From contig JBFMCV010000002.1 of assembly GCA_040754335.1 (NCBI GenBank), positions 434,001 to 498,000 on the forward strand: 64,000 nucleotides of DNA, given 5' to 3'. Made by a program: the position numbers and the translations under genes. Positions 17,614 through 26,534 of the stretch are shown one piece after another. Source of the DNA: Thermodesulfobacteriota bacterium (GTDB lineage: Bacteria; Desulfobacterota_D; UBA1144; Nemesobacterales; UBA2774). Every line of letters starts with the position of its first letter. Position 1 is the first letter of the stretch. The notes beneath the pieces were generated by a model. It was given only the letters and a program-made list of their open reading frames with translations, made no database searches and was not told the origin of the DNA.

Positions 17614-20600
17614 TTAAACCGACGACTTTCTCCGCGTCTCTTTAATATGACCGTCGAGGGTGACGGGTGAGACGACGGGGTCTCTGTGCAGGTCTGGCGC
17701 GAGGCTGAACTCGTACACTTCATCTCTCGTCCTCTCCGTGAGCGGGACGAAGAGTATGCCGGTCAGTATAACGACGAGGGAAATATAGACGGCCGTGTTC
17801 ACGGCATACGGCTTTATCAGCTCCGCGATCAGCGGGTGCGCTGTTATCAGCCCGAGCGCGAGGAGCGATACGGAGAAGAATAAAATCCTCTTCGGCCACG
17901 GCCTCACCGGCGTCGAGAGCCACCACCTCCAGAGGGAAGGCTTCGAATAGTTCTTCCATACGTTCATGAGGACGCGGTTCACTTCGGATGTATTTTCAGG
18001 ATTCATGCGCGCGCATTCCCTGAGCGCCGCGACCGTTTTATCGTAATCGCCGAGCCTGAAGAGGCACCTCGCCTTGAAATAGAGGACGTCGGATAAAAGT
18101 TTCGCGTCTTTATCGCCGAGCTTCTTCATCTCCCGCGGCATCCACGGCGGGAGCGTTTCGTCTCTCTCTTCGGGCAGGGTCAGCCTGTGAGCCTTGTCGA
18201 GCGCGCTCAATACGGACGAGATCCTGTCCCTGTATACGTTTACGTCGTCGGCGGAATACGTCTCGGCCGAGAGATAATCGGCGTATGCCCGCCACAAGAG
18301 ATTCGCCGGGTTGCCGGGGTCGCGCTCCAGCGCCTCGCTGAACGAAACGGACGCAGACCCGTACTCCAGCCCTGCTAACTCTATGAATCCCCTCGCCGCC
18401 ACGAGCCCTGCGTCTTTGCCGATCTCTGAAATCGCCTTCTCCGCGGTCTCGCGGGCCTGCTCTATGCTCCCGAGCGCGAGGTAGAGGCTCGCCTTCCCTA
18501 TACGAGGCTCCGTCCACCATCCCGCAATGCCCCTCGCCCTCTCGAATGCGGATTCGGCCGCCCTGAAGTCCCCGAGCTCGTATAGCGCGAGCGCCTTGTT
18601 CAACCACGCGGGCGCGTTTCCGGGGTCAAGCCCGATCGCCCTGTCGTACGCCTCTATCGCGTCCGCATATTTTTTCATGTGGTATAACGCCGCGCCCTTG
18701 CCGTTCCACGAGGAGGAGTCGCCTGGATCGGCGGCGATGACCTTATCGAATGAATCCGCCGCTTCCGCGAACCTCCCCGAATATACGAGCGCGACCCCTC
18801 TCCCGTACATGGCGCGCGCGCCGCCCGCGTCGAGAGCGAGAGACCTGTCGAAAGCCCTGACCGCATCCGCGTACTTGCCTGCGGACGCGAGGGCCTCGCC
18901 CATCCGCGCCGGATAGCCGGCATCGGCTGCGTTCAGCTCGGACGCGCGAGCGTATGCCTCCGCGGCCTGGGAGTATTCGCCGAGCTCAGCAAACGCCTCG
19001 GCCTTCCCCCGCCAGGCGCGCTCCGACGAACGGTCGAGCACTAAAGCGCCGTCGAAGGATTCGAGCGCTTCGCCCGTGTGCCCAATTCTCAGCAGCGCAT
19101 CTCCCTTCCCCCTGTGCGCAGGCTCGTATCCGGGGTCAGTTGCGATCGCGCGGTCGTACGCCTGTATCGCGTCCCCCGGCGCGCCCATGCGTGAGAGCGC
19201 GTCGCCTTTCCCCGTCCACGCGCGGGGGTCCGTGCGGTCGAGCTCAATAGCCCTCTCGTAAGAGCCGAGGGCTTCAACGAGACTGTCCAGACCGAGGAGC
19301 GCGTCTCCTTCCCCTCGCCACGCGGGCTCGTGCCCGGGCGTAACGGTTATCGCGCGCCCGAATATCTCCCGCGCTTCTGCGTATTTTCCGATACGGTTTA
19401 ATGCGTCCCCTTTTTTCGTGAGAGCGTCCGGGTCGCCCGGCAATATCGTGATGGCATCCTCGTACGATCTCACCGCTTCCTCGTATCTCTTCATTCCGGC
19501 AAGCGCGTCCCCCTTCCTCAGATACGGGACCGGGTCGTCAGGTCTTAATTTAAGCGCGAGCTCGAAAGCGCTGGCCGCATCGCCGAACTTCCCTATGCCG
19601 TAGAGCGCGTCGCCCTTGGCTATCCATGCGGCGTGCGAGTAGGGGTTTATCTTTATCGCCTTGTCGTACGAGTCGAAAGCCTCGTCGTATCTCCCGAGCG
19701 CGGCGAGCGTCCTGCCTTTCTCAATTAGCGCGTCCGCGCGCGAGGGTTTGACTTTCACGGTCTCGTCGAATAGGGCTATAGCGTCGCCTGTCCTGCCGAG
19801 GGACGCAAGCGCGCGTCCTTTTTCGTAGAGCGCGTCCGCGTATGCGGGGTTCAGCCTGAGCGCCCTGTCGTACGCCTCTATCGCGTCCGCGTATTTGCCG
19901 AGCTCCGCAGAGGCCCGGCCCCTGCTGTACCAGTCGTTTTCGTAATCGGGTTTTATGCCTATCGCGCGGTCGTACGCCTCTATTGCCGCGTAATTGTTGC
20001 CGAGCCTTGAGAGCGCGTGCCCCTTCCTCCTCCATGCGTGATGGAGGTCGGGGTCGAGCCCGGTCGCCCTGTCGTAGGATTCGATCGCGCTCTCGTCCAT
20101 CCGGAGCGCGAAGAGCGAGTCCCCTCTGCCTATCCATGCCGCGTGCGATCCGGGCGCGAAGCTGACCGCCTCTCCGTACGCGGCGGCCGCCTCGGAGTGC
20201 TTCCCCAGCGCCGTGAGTATCTCGCCCTTGCCGATCCACGCCATGTGGAAATCGAACTCGAACTTGACGGTCTCCCCCGATGCGCCGGATGACCCCGACT
20301 GCTCCCGCATGTAATAAGGGACGAAGCCGTTCCCTTCGGCGGCCTTCAGGTGGCCGGGTTTGAGCCTGATTGCCTCGTCGTACGCGGCGAGCGCCTCCGG
20401 GTATCTGTCCATCGAGGCGAGCGCGTTCCCTTTCCCTATCCAGGCGGAGTAATAATCGGGCCTGAGCTTTATGGCCCTCTCGTATGCGGCGACCGCGCCT
20501 GAGAAATCGCGGTGCACGCAAAGGACGTTCCCCTTCTTGTGCCAGTCCTCGGCCGTGGGGGCCGGCTTGTCCTTCCGGCCGAGCAGGGAAAAGGGAGTGA

Positions 20601-20622
20601 GGAGAGATGTCTTGATGTCCAT
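17614..20622 (-). CDS. Giant TPR-repeat protein with C-terminal membrane hairpin
   Basis: A 1002-residue protein built almost wholly of about 20 tetratricopeptide repeats (roughly residues 25-790). Each is a 34-residue unit with the typical pattern of Trp/Gly/Ala/Tyr positions (for example AWIGKGNALASMDRYPEALA, then AYDEAIRLKP). One insert of about 15 residues after repeat two (around MREQSGSSGASGE) breaks the register. Residues about 905-965 hold two membrane segments near the C-terminus, followed by a cytoplasmic tail. There is no signal peptide, so the repeats most likely face the cytoplasm and act as a scaffold tethered to the membrane. The partner is unknown. Confidence 0.85.
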   Translation of the reverse strand: MDIKTSLLTPFSLLGRKDKPAPTAEDWHKKGNVLCVHRDFSGAVAAYERAIKLRPDYYSAWIGKGNALASMDRYPEALAAYDEAIRLKPGHLKAAEGNGFVPYYMREQSGSSGASGETVKFEFDFHMAWIGKGEILTALGKHSEAAAAYGEAVSFAPGSHAAWIGRGDSLFALRMDESAIESYDRATGLDPDLHHAWRRKGHALSRLGNNYAAIEAYDRAIGIKPDYENDWYSRGRASAELGKYADAIEAYDRALRLNPAYADALYEKGRALASLGRTGDAIALFDETVKVKPSRADALIEKGRTLAALGRYDEAFDSYDKAIKINPYSHAAWIAKGDALYGIGKFGDAASAFELALKLRPDDPVPYLRKGDALAGMKRYEEAVRSYEDAITILPGDPDALTKKGDALNRIGKYAEAREIFGRAITVTPGHEPAWRGEGDALLGLDSLVEALGSYERAIELDRTDPRAWTGKGDALSRMGAPGDAIQAYDRAIATDPGYEPAHRGKGDALLRIGHTGEALESFDGALVLDRSSERAWRGKAEAFAELGEYSQAAEAYARASELNAADAGYPARMGEALASAGKYADAVRAFDRSLALDAGGARAMYGRGVALVYSGRFAEAADSFDKVIAADPGDSSSWNGKGAALYHMKKYADAIEAYDRAIGLDPGNAPAWLNKALALYELGDFRAAESAFERARGIAGWWTEPRIGKASLYLALGSIEQARETAEKAISEIGKDAGLVAARGFIELAGLEYGSASVSFSEALERDPGNPANLLWRAYADYLSAETYSADDVNVYRDRISSVLSALDKAHRLTLPEERDETLPPWMPREMKKLGDKDAKLLSDVLYFKARCLFRLGDYDKTVAALRECARMNPENTSEVNRVLMNVWKNYSKPSLWRWWLSTPVRPWPKRILFFSVSLLALGLITAHPLIAELIKPYAVNTAVYISLVVILTGILFVPLTERTRDEVYEFSLAPDLHRDPVVSPVTLDGHIKETRRKSSV

Positions 20623-21119
20623 ATAGGGTTCAGCCGCCAGCCCGCCTTGTATATACGACTGAGTATTTTACAGGAATCTGGGTAAATAACCATGCCGGGG
20701 GCGTCTGTCTCGGTTTTTGTTTTTTATAGGACATGCACAGAATCGGCGGCACACAATGTGTGCAGATATACGATTCTTTCCAACCTCATCTGCATAGTCA
20801 ACTCCTCACCCAACCCGTTCGCCCTGAGCAGGAGCCTGTCCTGAGCAAAGTCGAAGGATCGAAGGGTTGAACGGGTGTCACTCCCGTAGGATTACAGTTG
20901 GAATTGCTAGATTTTTAGTGTTTACGGACGATTTCTTAACGCCGATTCTGTGCATGTCATAGACAGGCTCCGTCCTTCGACACGCTCAGGACGAACGGTT
21001 GTTACTGATCTAATGAATAAAAGCGAACAGGCGAGTCATGCATCCGCACGGCATGCAACTTACGCGGGGCTAACCCCGTCTTCACACCGCCTTAACCAAA
21101 GTCAGCTATCCTTTTCCGC
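20623..21119. other. Intergenic region with inverted-repeat element
   Basis: No gene is supported. A 19-bp perfect inverted repeat bounds 20730-20958 (separate entry). Inside it lie a CACAATGTGTG palindrome and a CCGTTCGCCCTGAGCAGGAG-type repeat (about 20816-20866). After it comes a GACACGCTCAGGACGAACGG repeat half (about 20978-20999). Confidence 0.6.
20730..20958. repeat. MITE-like element with 19-bp terminal inverted repeats
   Basis: The ends GACATGCACAGAATCGGCG (20730-20748) and CGCCGATTCTGTGCATGTC (20940-20958) are perfect reverse complements. The outer GACA...CACAGAATC is shared with the palindromic element at 12561-12715. The 190-base interior carries another repeat family and no coding sequence. 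Confidence 0.75.
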
Positions 21120-21497
21120 ATGATAGAGACAAAAAAATACGCGACAGGCGCAGGAGATGCTGCGCAGAAGCCCCGGAAGGGGCGCGGCACGGTAACGTTC
21201 TACTGTGTCCTTTATATCGACAGGTTTTCGAACAGGGTGCTCAAGGCCGTCTTTTCCGAAAGGAAAAAAGCCGAGGCGTTCAGGAACCAGTCCCCGAGGA
21301 ACCTGCACATCGAGCCCGAGGAGGTTTCGGGTTATTCGGGCGGCGACACGCTCTGGTGCTCGAACGAATGGGGCCCGGAGGGCGTGCTCTCGTTCGTGAA
21401 CCTCCATGCCTCGCACGATGCGGCGCTCGCTTCGTCAGGCGGCGGGAAGCCGAGCCCGGTCAGCATCGGGGACAGGGGCAGGGTTTACAGCAGCTGA
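21120..21497 (+). CDS. Hypothetical protein, unrecognised
   Basis: A 125-residue basic protein without signal peptide or membrane segment. Residues 24-60 (TVTFYCVLYIDRFSNRVLKA, then VFSERKKAEAFRNQ) look like a small alpha/beta domain and its base composition is like that of neighbouring genes. There is no good ribosome-binding site before the ATG, so the start is uncertain. The C-terminal third is Gly/Ser-rich. No family is recognised. Confidence 0.45.
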   Translation: MIETKKYATGAGDAAQKPRKGRGTVTFYCVLYIDRFSNRVLKAVFSERKKAEAFRNQSPRNLHIEPEEVSGYSGGDTLWCSNEWGPEGVLSFVNLHASHDAALASSGGGKPSPVSIGDRGRVYSS

Positions 21498-21815
21498 GGC
21501 TTTAATAAAATCCTCCCTAACCCTCCTTTTCGAAAGGAGGGGACTAAATACCTAATGAATCTTTTTCCCCCTTTGTAAAGGGGAACAATTCCGAGCAAGC
21601 GAGGAATTGGTCGATGTCGGCTAGCGGCAAAGGAATTCCTTAATCGAAGTGTCTCAGCAAGTTAAGCCAAATTCAGTGGGATTTTGAATTTTCGTCCTTC
21701 GAGAAGTTCATGAGGAATTGGTCCGGGCCCCGGCTTGCCACCATCCCGAATGATGGTAAAATTCTGATGGCCGGATAAAGTATTCCGGTCTCGGGTCGGG
21801 GGCTGGCGGCTATAA
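21498..21815. other. Intergenic repeat region
   Basis: No gene is supported. A paired hairpin repeat (21508-21585) has its second hairpin split by an invading element copy (21583-21676), after which GTGGGATTTT continues the host repeat. A GGTCCGGGCCC palindrome is near 21720-21731. Confidence 0.6.
21583..21676 (-). repeat. Hairpin-invading element, copy 4
   Basis: Inserted after CCCCCTTTGTAAAGGGG of a host hairpin. In its own orientation it begins near TGAATTTGGCTTAACTTGC and ends with the hairpin CAATTCC-TCGCTTGCTC-GGAATTG. Confidence 0.75.
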
Positions 21816-22514
21816 ATGGTACTGTCCCACAAGTACAAATTCATATTCATAAAGACGCGCAAGACCGCGGGGTCGAGCATACAGATTTATCTCTCGCATC
21901 TCTGCGGGGATAAGGATATTCTTTCGCCCATCGACAGGCCCGAGCAGCCGTACACCCCCCGGAACTTCAGGGGGTTCTTTAACCCTCTCCCGGAGCTCGC
22001 CGAAAGGAATAACTTTTCACAGGTGCTGAGGACGCTCGGGCGGTTCGTCACCCTCAAGAAATTCCAGAGCCACATAAAGGCGCGCGAGGTGAGGGACAGG
22101 ATACCGCGCGATGTCTGGGACGGCTATTTCAAATTCACGGTCGACAGGAACCCCTGGGACAAGGCGCTCTCGCACTACCACTTCGTGAGGCAGCGCTACA
22201 AGAAGTACGGTCCCGACATCTCGTTCGAGAAATACCTCGAGACGGCGGACCTGCCCTACAACTACGCGAAGTACACGGACCTCGAAGGCAAAATCATCGT
22301 AGACCGCGTGCTCAGGTACGAGAACCTGAACGAGGAGCTCGCCGACGTTTTCGGGATGCTGGGCGTGCCGTTCGAAGGCTCTCTAGGGGCGACCGAAAAG
22401 TCGCACTACAGGCAGGACAGGCGCCCGTACAGGGAGGTCTACACCCCCGACTGGAGGGCCGCGGTAGAGAGGCTCTTCAGCCGCGAGATCGAGCTGCTGG
22501 GGTATGAGTTTTAG
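21816..22514 (+). CDS. Sulfotransferase-family protein
   Basis: A 232-residue cytoplasmic protein with the PAPS-binding P-loop of sulfotransferases near its start (FIKTRKTAGSSIQIYL, residues 8-23) and the 3'-phosphate-binding segment DRNPWDKALSHYHF around residues 111-124. The later YENLNEELADVFGMLGVP region is also typical of the Sulfotransfer_2/3 type. It is expected to transfer sulfate from PAPS to a carbohydrate or other hydroxyl acceptor. The length is normal for a soluble bacterial member. No PAPS-synthesis or glycan-building gene adjoins it, so the acceptor cannot be guessed. Confidence 0.8.
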   Translation: MVLSHKYKFIFIKTRKTAGSSIQIYLSHLCGDKDILSPIDRPEQPYTPRNFRGFFNPLPELAERNNFSQVLRTLGRFVTLKKFQSHIKAREVRDRIPRDVWDGYFKFTVDRNPWDKALSHYHFVRQRYKKYGPDISFEKYLETADLPYNYAKYTDLEGKIIVDRVLRYENLNEELADVFGMLGVPFEGSLGATEKSHYRQDRRPYREVYTPDWRAAVERLFSREIELLGYEF

Positions 22515-22547
22515 GGGGCGGAGTTTTTTTGGATTTGTCATTCCCGA

Positions 22548-22641
22548 AACGATTGTGATGAATAAGAGCAACCAGTCGCAGCCGGATGATTGCTTAGATA
22601 TCTATTGTTCATGAGCTTCGGCAAGATAAGCTAAATCTTTA
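22548..22641 (-). repeat. Hairpin-invading element, copy 5
   Basis: Inserted between CATTCCCGA (22539-22547) and TCGGGAATCC (from 22642). Its terminal hairpin is imperfect (GGTTGC...CAATCG in its own orientation). A REP-like sequence follows at 22673-22696. Confidence 0.7.
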
Positions 22642-22783
22642 TCGGGAATCCAGTTCTTTAAATCTAATTCAATCGCGGCTGGAAGCCGCTCCTACAATTC
22701 TTTGTCATTTCGAACAACGGTTCTTGCACACGCTCAGAACCGTTACTCGGGAATGACAAACTTCTTGGTCCTGAGCAGCTCTC

Positions 22784-23482
22784 TCACAGATCCCCCTTCT
22801 CCGAAATGTACGCGCTGAAGACGAGCGACTTCCAGAAGAGGCGCGTGTTCATGAACCCCGCTTTAGCGTAGAGGTCGAGCGTCTCGTGGTGAGAGAGGAT
22901 GTCGAGGTCGCGGCGGGTGTGATAGAGCCTCTCGTCCACTTCCTTCTTCTCCGTAGTCGCGAGCATATACTCCTCCCACGCCCTCGCGAACGTTTCGAAC
23001 TCGTACGATTCCCTGTCGCATGTGAAGTCCGCCGTTACGAGCACGCCTCCCGGAACGAGCCTGAAATTTATTCCCCTCAGGAAATCGAGCTTGTCCTCGT
23101 ACGGGATGAAGTGCATTATCAGCAGCGCAGTGGCCGCGTCGAAGGACTCCTGGAGCACGTCGTCGAGGGTGCCGTGGATGAGCTCGACCCTGCCCTCGAG
23201 CCCGTGCTTCTTAATCTTGTCGGACGCGGCGTTTATCATGTTCTCCGCGATGTCGAACCCGCTAACTCGCCAGCCGGGGTTGCGGAGGGCGGCCGCTACG
23301 GTCTCGTTCCCCGTGCCCACGCCCGCAACAAGGATGAAAGCGTCCTCGGGGAGCGCGGTCTCGAGCAGGTGGAGGGCGTTCGAGTGGAGCGCGTCGTATC
23401 CGGGGATTATCTTGTGTATGTCCGCGTCGTAGACGGACGCCCTTTCGTTGAACCGCTTCTCGGGGTCGAATTTTTCCTGCAT
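22784..23482 (-). CDS. Class I SAM-dependent methyltransferase
   Basis: A 232-residue Rossmann-fold methyltransferase. The start is the ATG at 23480-23482 (MQEKFDPEKRFNERASVYD); the longer open frame adds 41 low-complexity residues and is rejected. Motif I is ILVAGVGTGNETVAAAL, with the second acidic motif at GFDIAENMI and a motif IV region at SFDAATALLIMHFI. Such YXK-less small enzymes act on small molecules, but the acceptor is unknown. No operon partner is evident and no strong ribosome-binding site is seen. Confidence 0.83.
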   Translation of the reverse strand: MQEKFDPEKRFNERASVYDADIHKIIPGYDALHSNALHLLETALPEDAFILVAGVGTGNETVAAALRNPGWRVSGFDIAENMINAASDKIKKHGLEGRVELIHGTLDDVLQESFDAATALLIMHFIPYEDKLDFLRGINFRLVPGGVLVTADFTCDRESYEFETFARAWEEYMLATTEKKEVDERLYHTRRDLDILSHHETLDLYAKAGFMNTRLFWKSLVFSAYISEKGDL

Positions 23483-23849
23483 GGAGTAATAGTGTAATGG
23501 ATAAAGCGGGGAGGGGAAGGGGGGTGGGGAAGCTGCGGCGTTGTCCATCAAAGTGGAAAAACTTAAATCCTCCCTCACCCTCCTTTTTCTAAGGAGGGAA
23601 CTCAAGGCATAAAGTAAGGATGATAAAAAATTCCCCCTTAGAAAAAGAGCCTGTCCTGAGCTTGTCGAAGGAGGGATTCAGGGGGATTTAAATGAAGAGG
23701 TTAGATTGCTTCGCGGAGTTTATCCTGAGCGTAGTCGAAGGACACGCAATGACAGGAAGTTTAATGTACCCCCCCGCCCGGGCCCTCCCCCTCTGAATAG
23801 GGGGAGGGAATTTTTTTTGCGGGGTTGGTATATTTGCCGTATCCAACTT

Positions 23850-24908
23850 TCACGGCCGGGCTTCGAGTATGAGGTTGAACGGGGTCTCTGCCGCCCTTCT
23901 GAAGCGTGTGAACCCGCCCTTGGTCACTACCTCCCTGAGACGCGCCTCGCCCGCCTGTGCGCCTAACGCCGCGCCTACTTCCTGAGCGAGAGACGCGGGG
24001 GTGCAGATGAATGTCGACGCTCCGAAGTACGCTCTGCCCACGGGGTTAAGGTTGTCCTCCAGGCTATCGTTCGCGTATGGCTCGACTATCATCCACGTGC
24101 CGTCACTCGATAGCGACCTCAGCACGTGCGCCGAAGCGCCCGCCGGGTCGCCCATGTCGTGCAGGCAGTCGAAGAACGTGACGAGGTCGAAGTCCGTCCC
24201 CGGATATTCCTTCGATGCGGCGACCTCGAACGACGTATTGCCCGACACGCCCTCCTCGCGCGCGGCCTTGCGAGCCCACTCGACCGAGGGCTTGTGGTAG
24301 TCGTAGCCGATGAACGTGGATTTGGGATAGGCCTTCGCCATGAGAATCGTCGATGCTCCGTGCCCGCACCCGACGTCCGCGACGAGCGCGCCTTTCCTCA
24401 GCTTGTCCTCGACCCCGTCGAGCGCGGGTATCCATGAGCTCACGAGATTCGCGGCGTAGCCCGGCCTGAAGAACCGCTCGGTCCCTTCGAAGACGCCGTG
24501 CTTGTGTTCGTGCCATCCGAACCCTTCGCCGGTACTGAAGCGCTTCTCGATCTCGGGAAGTGACATGATTGCCGATACCGCCACCTGAAAAGCGCCGGGC
24601 AGGAACGCCGGGCTCGTCTCGTCGGCCAGCATCAACACCTGCTCTTCCGAGAGGCAGAATTTCCTGGACTCGGGACAGTAGGTCACGTAACCGCCCGCGG
24701 CCTGACAGGAGAGCCACTCCCTCACATACCTCTCCGCCGTGCCCGTCTTCTTCGCCAGCTCCGCCGGGGTGAGGGGGCCTGACTCGGCTAACGCCTTGTA
24801 AAGACCGAGCCTGTCCCCTATTACAGTCAGTGCGGCGTGGTAAGTGCCTCCGAAGTCCACTATCGCTTTCCCCAGCTGCTCGTTAAGCCTGTTCTGATCG
24901 ATTGACAT
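23850..24908 (-). CDS. Winged-helix/SAM methyltransferase (Rv2258c-like layout)
   Basis: A 352-residue two-domain protein. Residues about 20-100 form an N-terminal winged-helix domain (TPAELAKKTGTAERYVREWL), and residues about 165-330 are a SAM-binding Rossmann domain with VADVGCGHGASTILMAKAYP and FFDCLHDMGDP. This matches the layout of O-methyltransferase-like proteins such as mycobacterial Rv2258c. A good ribosome-binding site (AAGGAGG) precedes the ATG. A -24/-12-like promoter at 24951-24967 suggests control by sigma-54 and probably by the activator encoded at 26535-28484. Confidence 0.82.
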   Translation of the reverse strand: MSIDQNRLNEQLGKAIVDFGGTYHAALTVIGDRLGLYKALAESGPLTPAELAKKTGTAERYVREWLSCQAAGGYVTYCPESRKFCLSEEQVLMLADETSPAFLPGAFQVAVSAIMSLPEIEKRFSTGEGFGWHEHKHGVFEGTERFFRPGYAANLVSSWIPALDGVEDKLRKGALVADVGCGHGASTILMAKAYPKSTFIGYDYHKPSVEWARKAAREEGVSGNTSFEVAASKEYPGTDFDLVTFFDCLHDMGDPAGASAHVLRSLSSDGTWMIVEPYANDSLEDNLNPVGRAYFGASTFICTPASLAQEVGAALGAQAGEARLREVVTKGGFTRFRRAAETPFNLILEARP

Positions 24909-24950
24909 TTTACTTGCCTCCTTGTCGGAAATGGATTTTAATTGAATTAT

Positions 24951-24967
24951 GTGCAGGGACTGTGCCA
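24951..24967 (-). promoter_or_regulatory. Sigma-54-type promoter of the methyltransferase gene
   Basis: On the minus strand TGGCAC-AGTCC-CTGCA has the GG and GC dinucleotides exactly 10 bases apart and differs from the consensus TGGCAC-N5-TTGC by one base. The expected transcription start is about 30 bases before the ATG. Confidence 0.6.
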
Positions 24968-25134
24968 GATATTTACAGACTAATATATATTACGTGATTA
25001 CAGTTTATTATGCGAGTCATCGTGCGATATGACACAGCGCGGGATAAAACAAACCGTGAGATTTAGCGGCAATTGAACGTGAAATATAACGATTCGTGCG
25101 GTCATTCGGCTCTTTCCTGAAACTTCCGGAAACT

Positions 25135-25151
25135 TGTCAGGGAAGCTGACA
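25135..25151. promoter_or_regulatory. Candidate activator-binding palindrome
   Basis: TGTCAG-GGAAG-CTGACA is a perfect 6-bp inverted repeat, about 90-180 bases upstream of both sigma-54-like promoters, the usual distance for an enhancer-type site. The protein that binds it is inferred, not shown. Confidence 0.4.
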
Positions 25152-25222
25152 TTCCTTTTCATTCGGATATCTCATAAAATCATAATATCAATTATCCATG
25201 CAGGTTGCGCCTGGGCATTTGA

Positions 25223-25238
25223 TGGCAACTAATATGCG
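25223..25238 (+). promoter_or_regulatory. Sigma-54-like promoter of the 88-residue gene
   Basis: TGGCAA-CTAAT-ATGC keeps the invariant GG and GC with 10 bases between them and lies about 43 bases before the start codon of the next gene. Confidence 0.5.
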
Positions 25239-25279
25239 CTCTAAAATGTACGATAAACGATCTGCACAAGGAGGTTAAA

Positions 25280-25546
25280 ATGCAATTCATGATCACTCAG
25301 CTTCACGACCCGCAGGACTGTCCGAAGGACATCGGCGGCTTCAGAAAGGTGTTGATAAACGAGAAGGTGAGGGGGCTGACCTTGCAAAACGTGTACGTCG
25401 AGCACGGCTCTCATACTATCGTCTATATAGTCGAGACCGACGATTATAACAGCATCGTCAAGTTCCTCGAGCCGGGGATGATGACGTGCACGTCGTCCAT
25501 CACTCCCGTTTCCTCGATGGCCATGGCCGAGATTATGAAGAAGTGA
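25280..25546 (+). CDS. Small hypothetical protein (probable sigma-54 regulon member)
   Basis: An 88-residue soluble protein with a strong ribosome-binding site (AAGGAGG, 6 bases before the ATG). It reads as a small alpha/beta fold with one cysteine at position 13 and another in MMTCTSSITPVSSM near the end. The segment HTIVYIVETDDYNSIVKFL resembles a ferredoxin-like dimeric domain of the kind found in small stress or aromatic-metabolism proteins, but I cannot name the family. The gene faces the methyltransferase gene across a shared regulatory gap. Confidence 0.7.
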   Translation: MQFMITQLHDPQDCPKDIGGFRKVLINEKVRGLTLQNVYVEHGSHTIVYIVETDDYNSIVKFLEPGMMTCTSSITPVSSMAMAEIMKK

Positions 25547-25629
25547 GAGGGGACGTTTTAGTTACCCTCCCCCTTGAGGGGGGAGGGTTAGGGTGGGGTG
25601 ATAAATCTACTCTGCGAAGGAGTTGACTT

Positions 25630-26040
25630 CTACTTCGCAAGCGTGGTCTTAAACCAGTACTCGACAGGCGCCTGGCCTTCCTTGGTCCACACGGCCGTGC
25701 CCGTGAGCTCGTCGCCCTTCACCGTGCCCGACCAGTGCATCTTCCCTTCTTTCGCGCTCACGGTGTCGGCCTCGAACGTGGTAGTGCCGCCGCTTGTCGT
25801 GGTCGTGTAAGCGGCGTCTCCGAAACCGTACTTCTCGCAGGCTACGGAGCTGAACTTCCCGTCCTTGAAGACGAGCTCGTCCTTGTCGCCCTTGTCCTTG
25901 CCCGTCTCGCCCATCTCGCCCGTGAAGGTCTTGCCGTCGAGCGCGCCTTCCTGGGCTTCCGCGAGCATAGAAATCGACAGGACGGAGAGGACAAAGACCA
26001 GGAGTACATAAACGATACCGATGACATATGCTTTCTTCAT
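25630..26040 (-). CDS. Secreted protein of unknown function (probable sigma-54 regulon member)
   Basis: A 136-residue protein with a long N-terminal hydrophobic signal (about residues 5-29, cleavage near AEAQ). The mature part has the pattern DELVFKDGKFSSVACEKYGFGDAAY, followed by beta-strand-like stretches (HWSGTVKGDELTGTAVWTKE and EYWFKTTLAK). This is a small periplasmic beta-domain family seen in environmental Gram-negatives. GGAGG lies 9 bases before the ATG. A -24/-12-like promoter sits just upstream. Confidence 0.7.
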   Translation of the reverse strand: MKKAYVIGIVYVLLVFVLSVLSISMLAEAQEGALDGKTFTGEMGETGKDKGDKDELVFKDGKFSSVACEKYGFGDAAYTTTTSGGTTTFEADTVSAKEGKMHWSGTVKGDELTGTAVWTKEGQAPVEYWFKTTLAK

Positions 26041-26077
26041 TTCTTAACACCTCCTGTTAAGGTTTTTAATATTTATG

Positions 26078-26093
26078 TGCATTAAATGTGCCA
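26078..26093 (-). promoter_or_regulatory. Sigma-54-like promoter of the secreted-protein gene
   Basis: On the minus strand TGGCAC-ATTTA-ATGCA has the GG and GC exactly 10 bases apart and one mismatch to the -12 consensus. The predicted start of transcription is about 25 bases before the ATG. Confidence 0.55.
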
Positions 26094-26247
26094 TGAGGAT
26101 GTGTTTGAAAATTCGTGCGTGCCTGCGGGGGGTTGCATGAATTCCGGCTGACAGGGGGAGGGCGCGGTTTTCAGAGGTGCGCGAGATTTCGCAGTGTGGG
26201 AGCGTGAAATTACACGCCGGTGTTAGTCTTTTATGTCATCGCGAGGA

Positions 26248-26340
26248 GCAACGATTGCGAGCAAGTGAGCAATCGGACGCCATACGCAAAAGGCAATTAT
26301 GTTCCTATACATTGGAATGAAGTGATAATAATATAGTGCG
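26248..26340 (-). repeat. Hairpin-invading element, copy 6
   Basis: In its own orientation it ends TATGGCGTC followed by the hairpin CGATTGC-TCACTTGCTC-GCAATCG. It is flanked by the GCGAGG and CGTGGCGA arms of another repeat family. Confidence 0.7.
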
Positions 26341-26395
26341 ACGTGGCGATCTCATATTTTTCAGGAGATTGCCGCGCTACACTCACTATCGTTCC

Positions 26396-26487
26396 GTAAT
26401 TTGGGTTGTGTGACTCTTTAGCATCAATACTTTAGCATTCTTGCAATCAGCCGAAGGCAACCGATTGCTCTTATTCATCGCAATCGT
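26396..26487 (+). repeat. Hairpin-invading element, copy 7
   Basis: Starts GTAATTTGGGTTGTGTGACT and ends with the hairpin CGATTGC-TCTTATTCATC-GCAATCG, whose loop is less conserved than in other copies. The flanking sequence CGCAATGACA is a half of a common host repeat. Confidence 0.65.
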
Positions 26488-26534
26488 TGCTCGCAATGAC
26501 AGGAATATTAATGTACACACTTCGCCCTTAACGC

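Larger units (their letters stand above)
24909..25279. other. Divergent regulatory region with two sigma-54-like promoters
   Basis: This gap separates the methyltransferase gene (leftward) from the small gene at 25280 (rightward). It contains a -24/-12-like promoter facing each way (24951-24967 and 25223-25238) and between them a TGTCAG-5 bases-CTGACA palindrome (25135-25151) that could be an upstream activator site. The usual palindromic repeat families are absent, unlike in most gaps of this window. Confidence 0.55.
26041..26534. other. Intergenic region: promoter plus two invading elements
   Basis: It contains the sigma-54-like promoter of the secreted-protein gene (26078-26093) and two back-to-back invading elements of opposite orientation (26248-26340 and 26396-26487). 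The first splits a GTCATCGCGAGG/GACGTGGCGATCTC host palindrome. The second lies between a GAGATTGCCGCGCTACACTC-type sequence and CGCAATGACA. No gene is supported. Confidence 0.6.

Noticed and set aside
19721-20521. Arg-rich open frame within the TPR gene
   Set aside because: It is a frame-shifted reading of the TPR repeats, explained by GC-rich codon bias.
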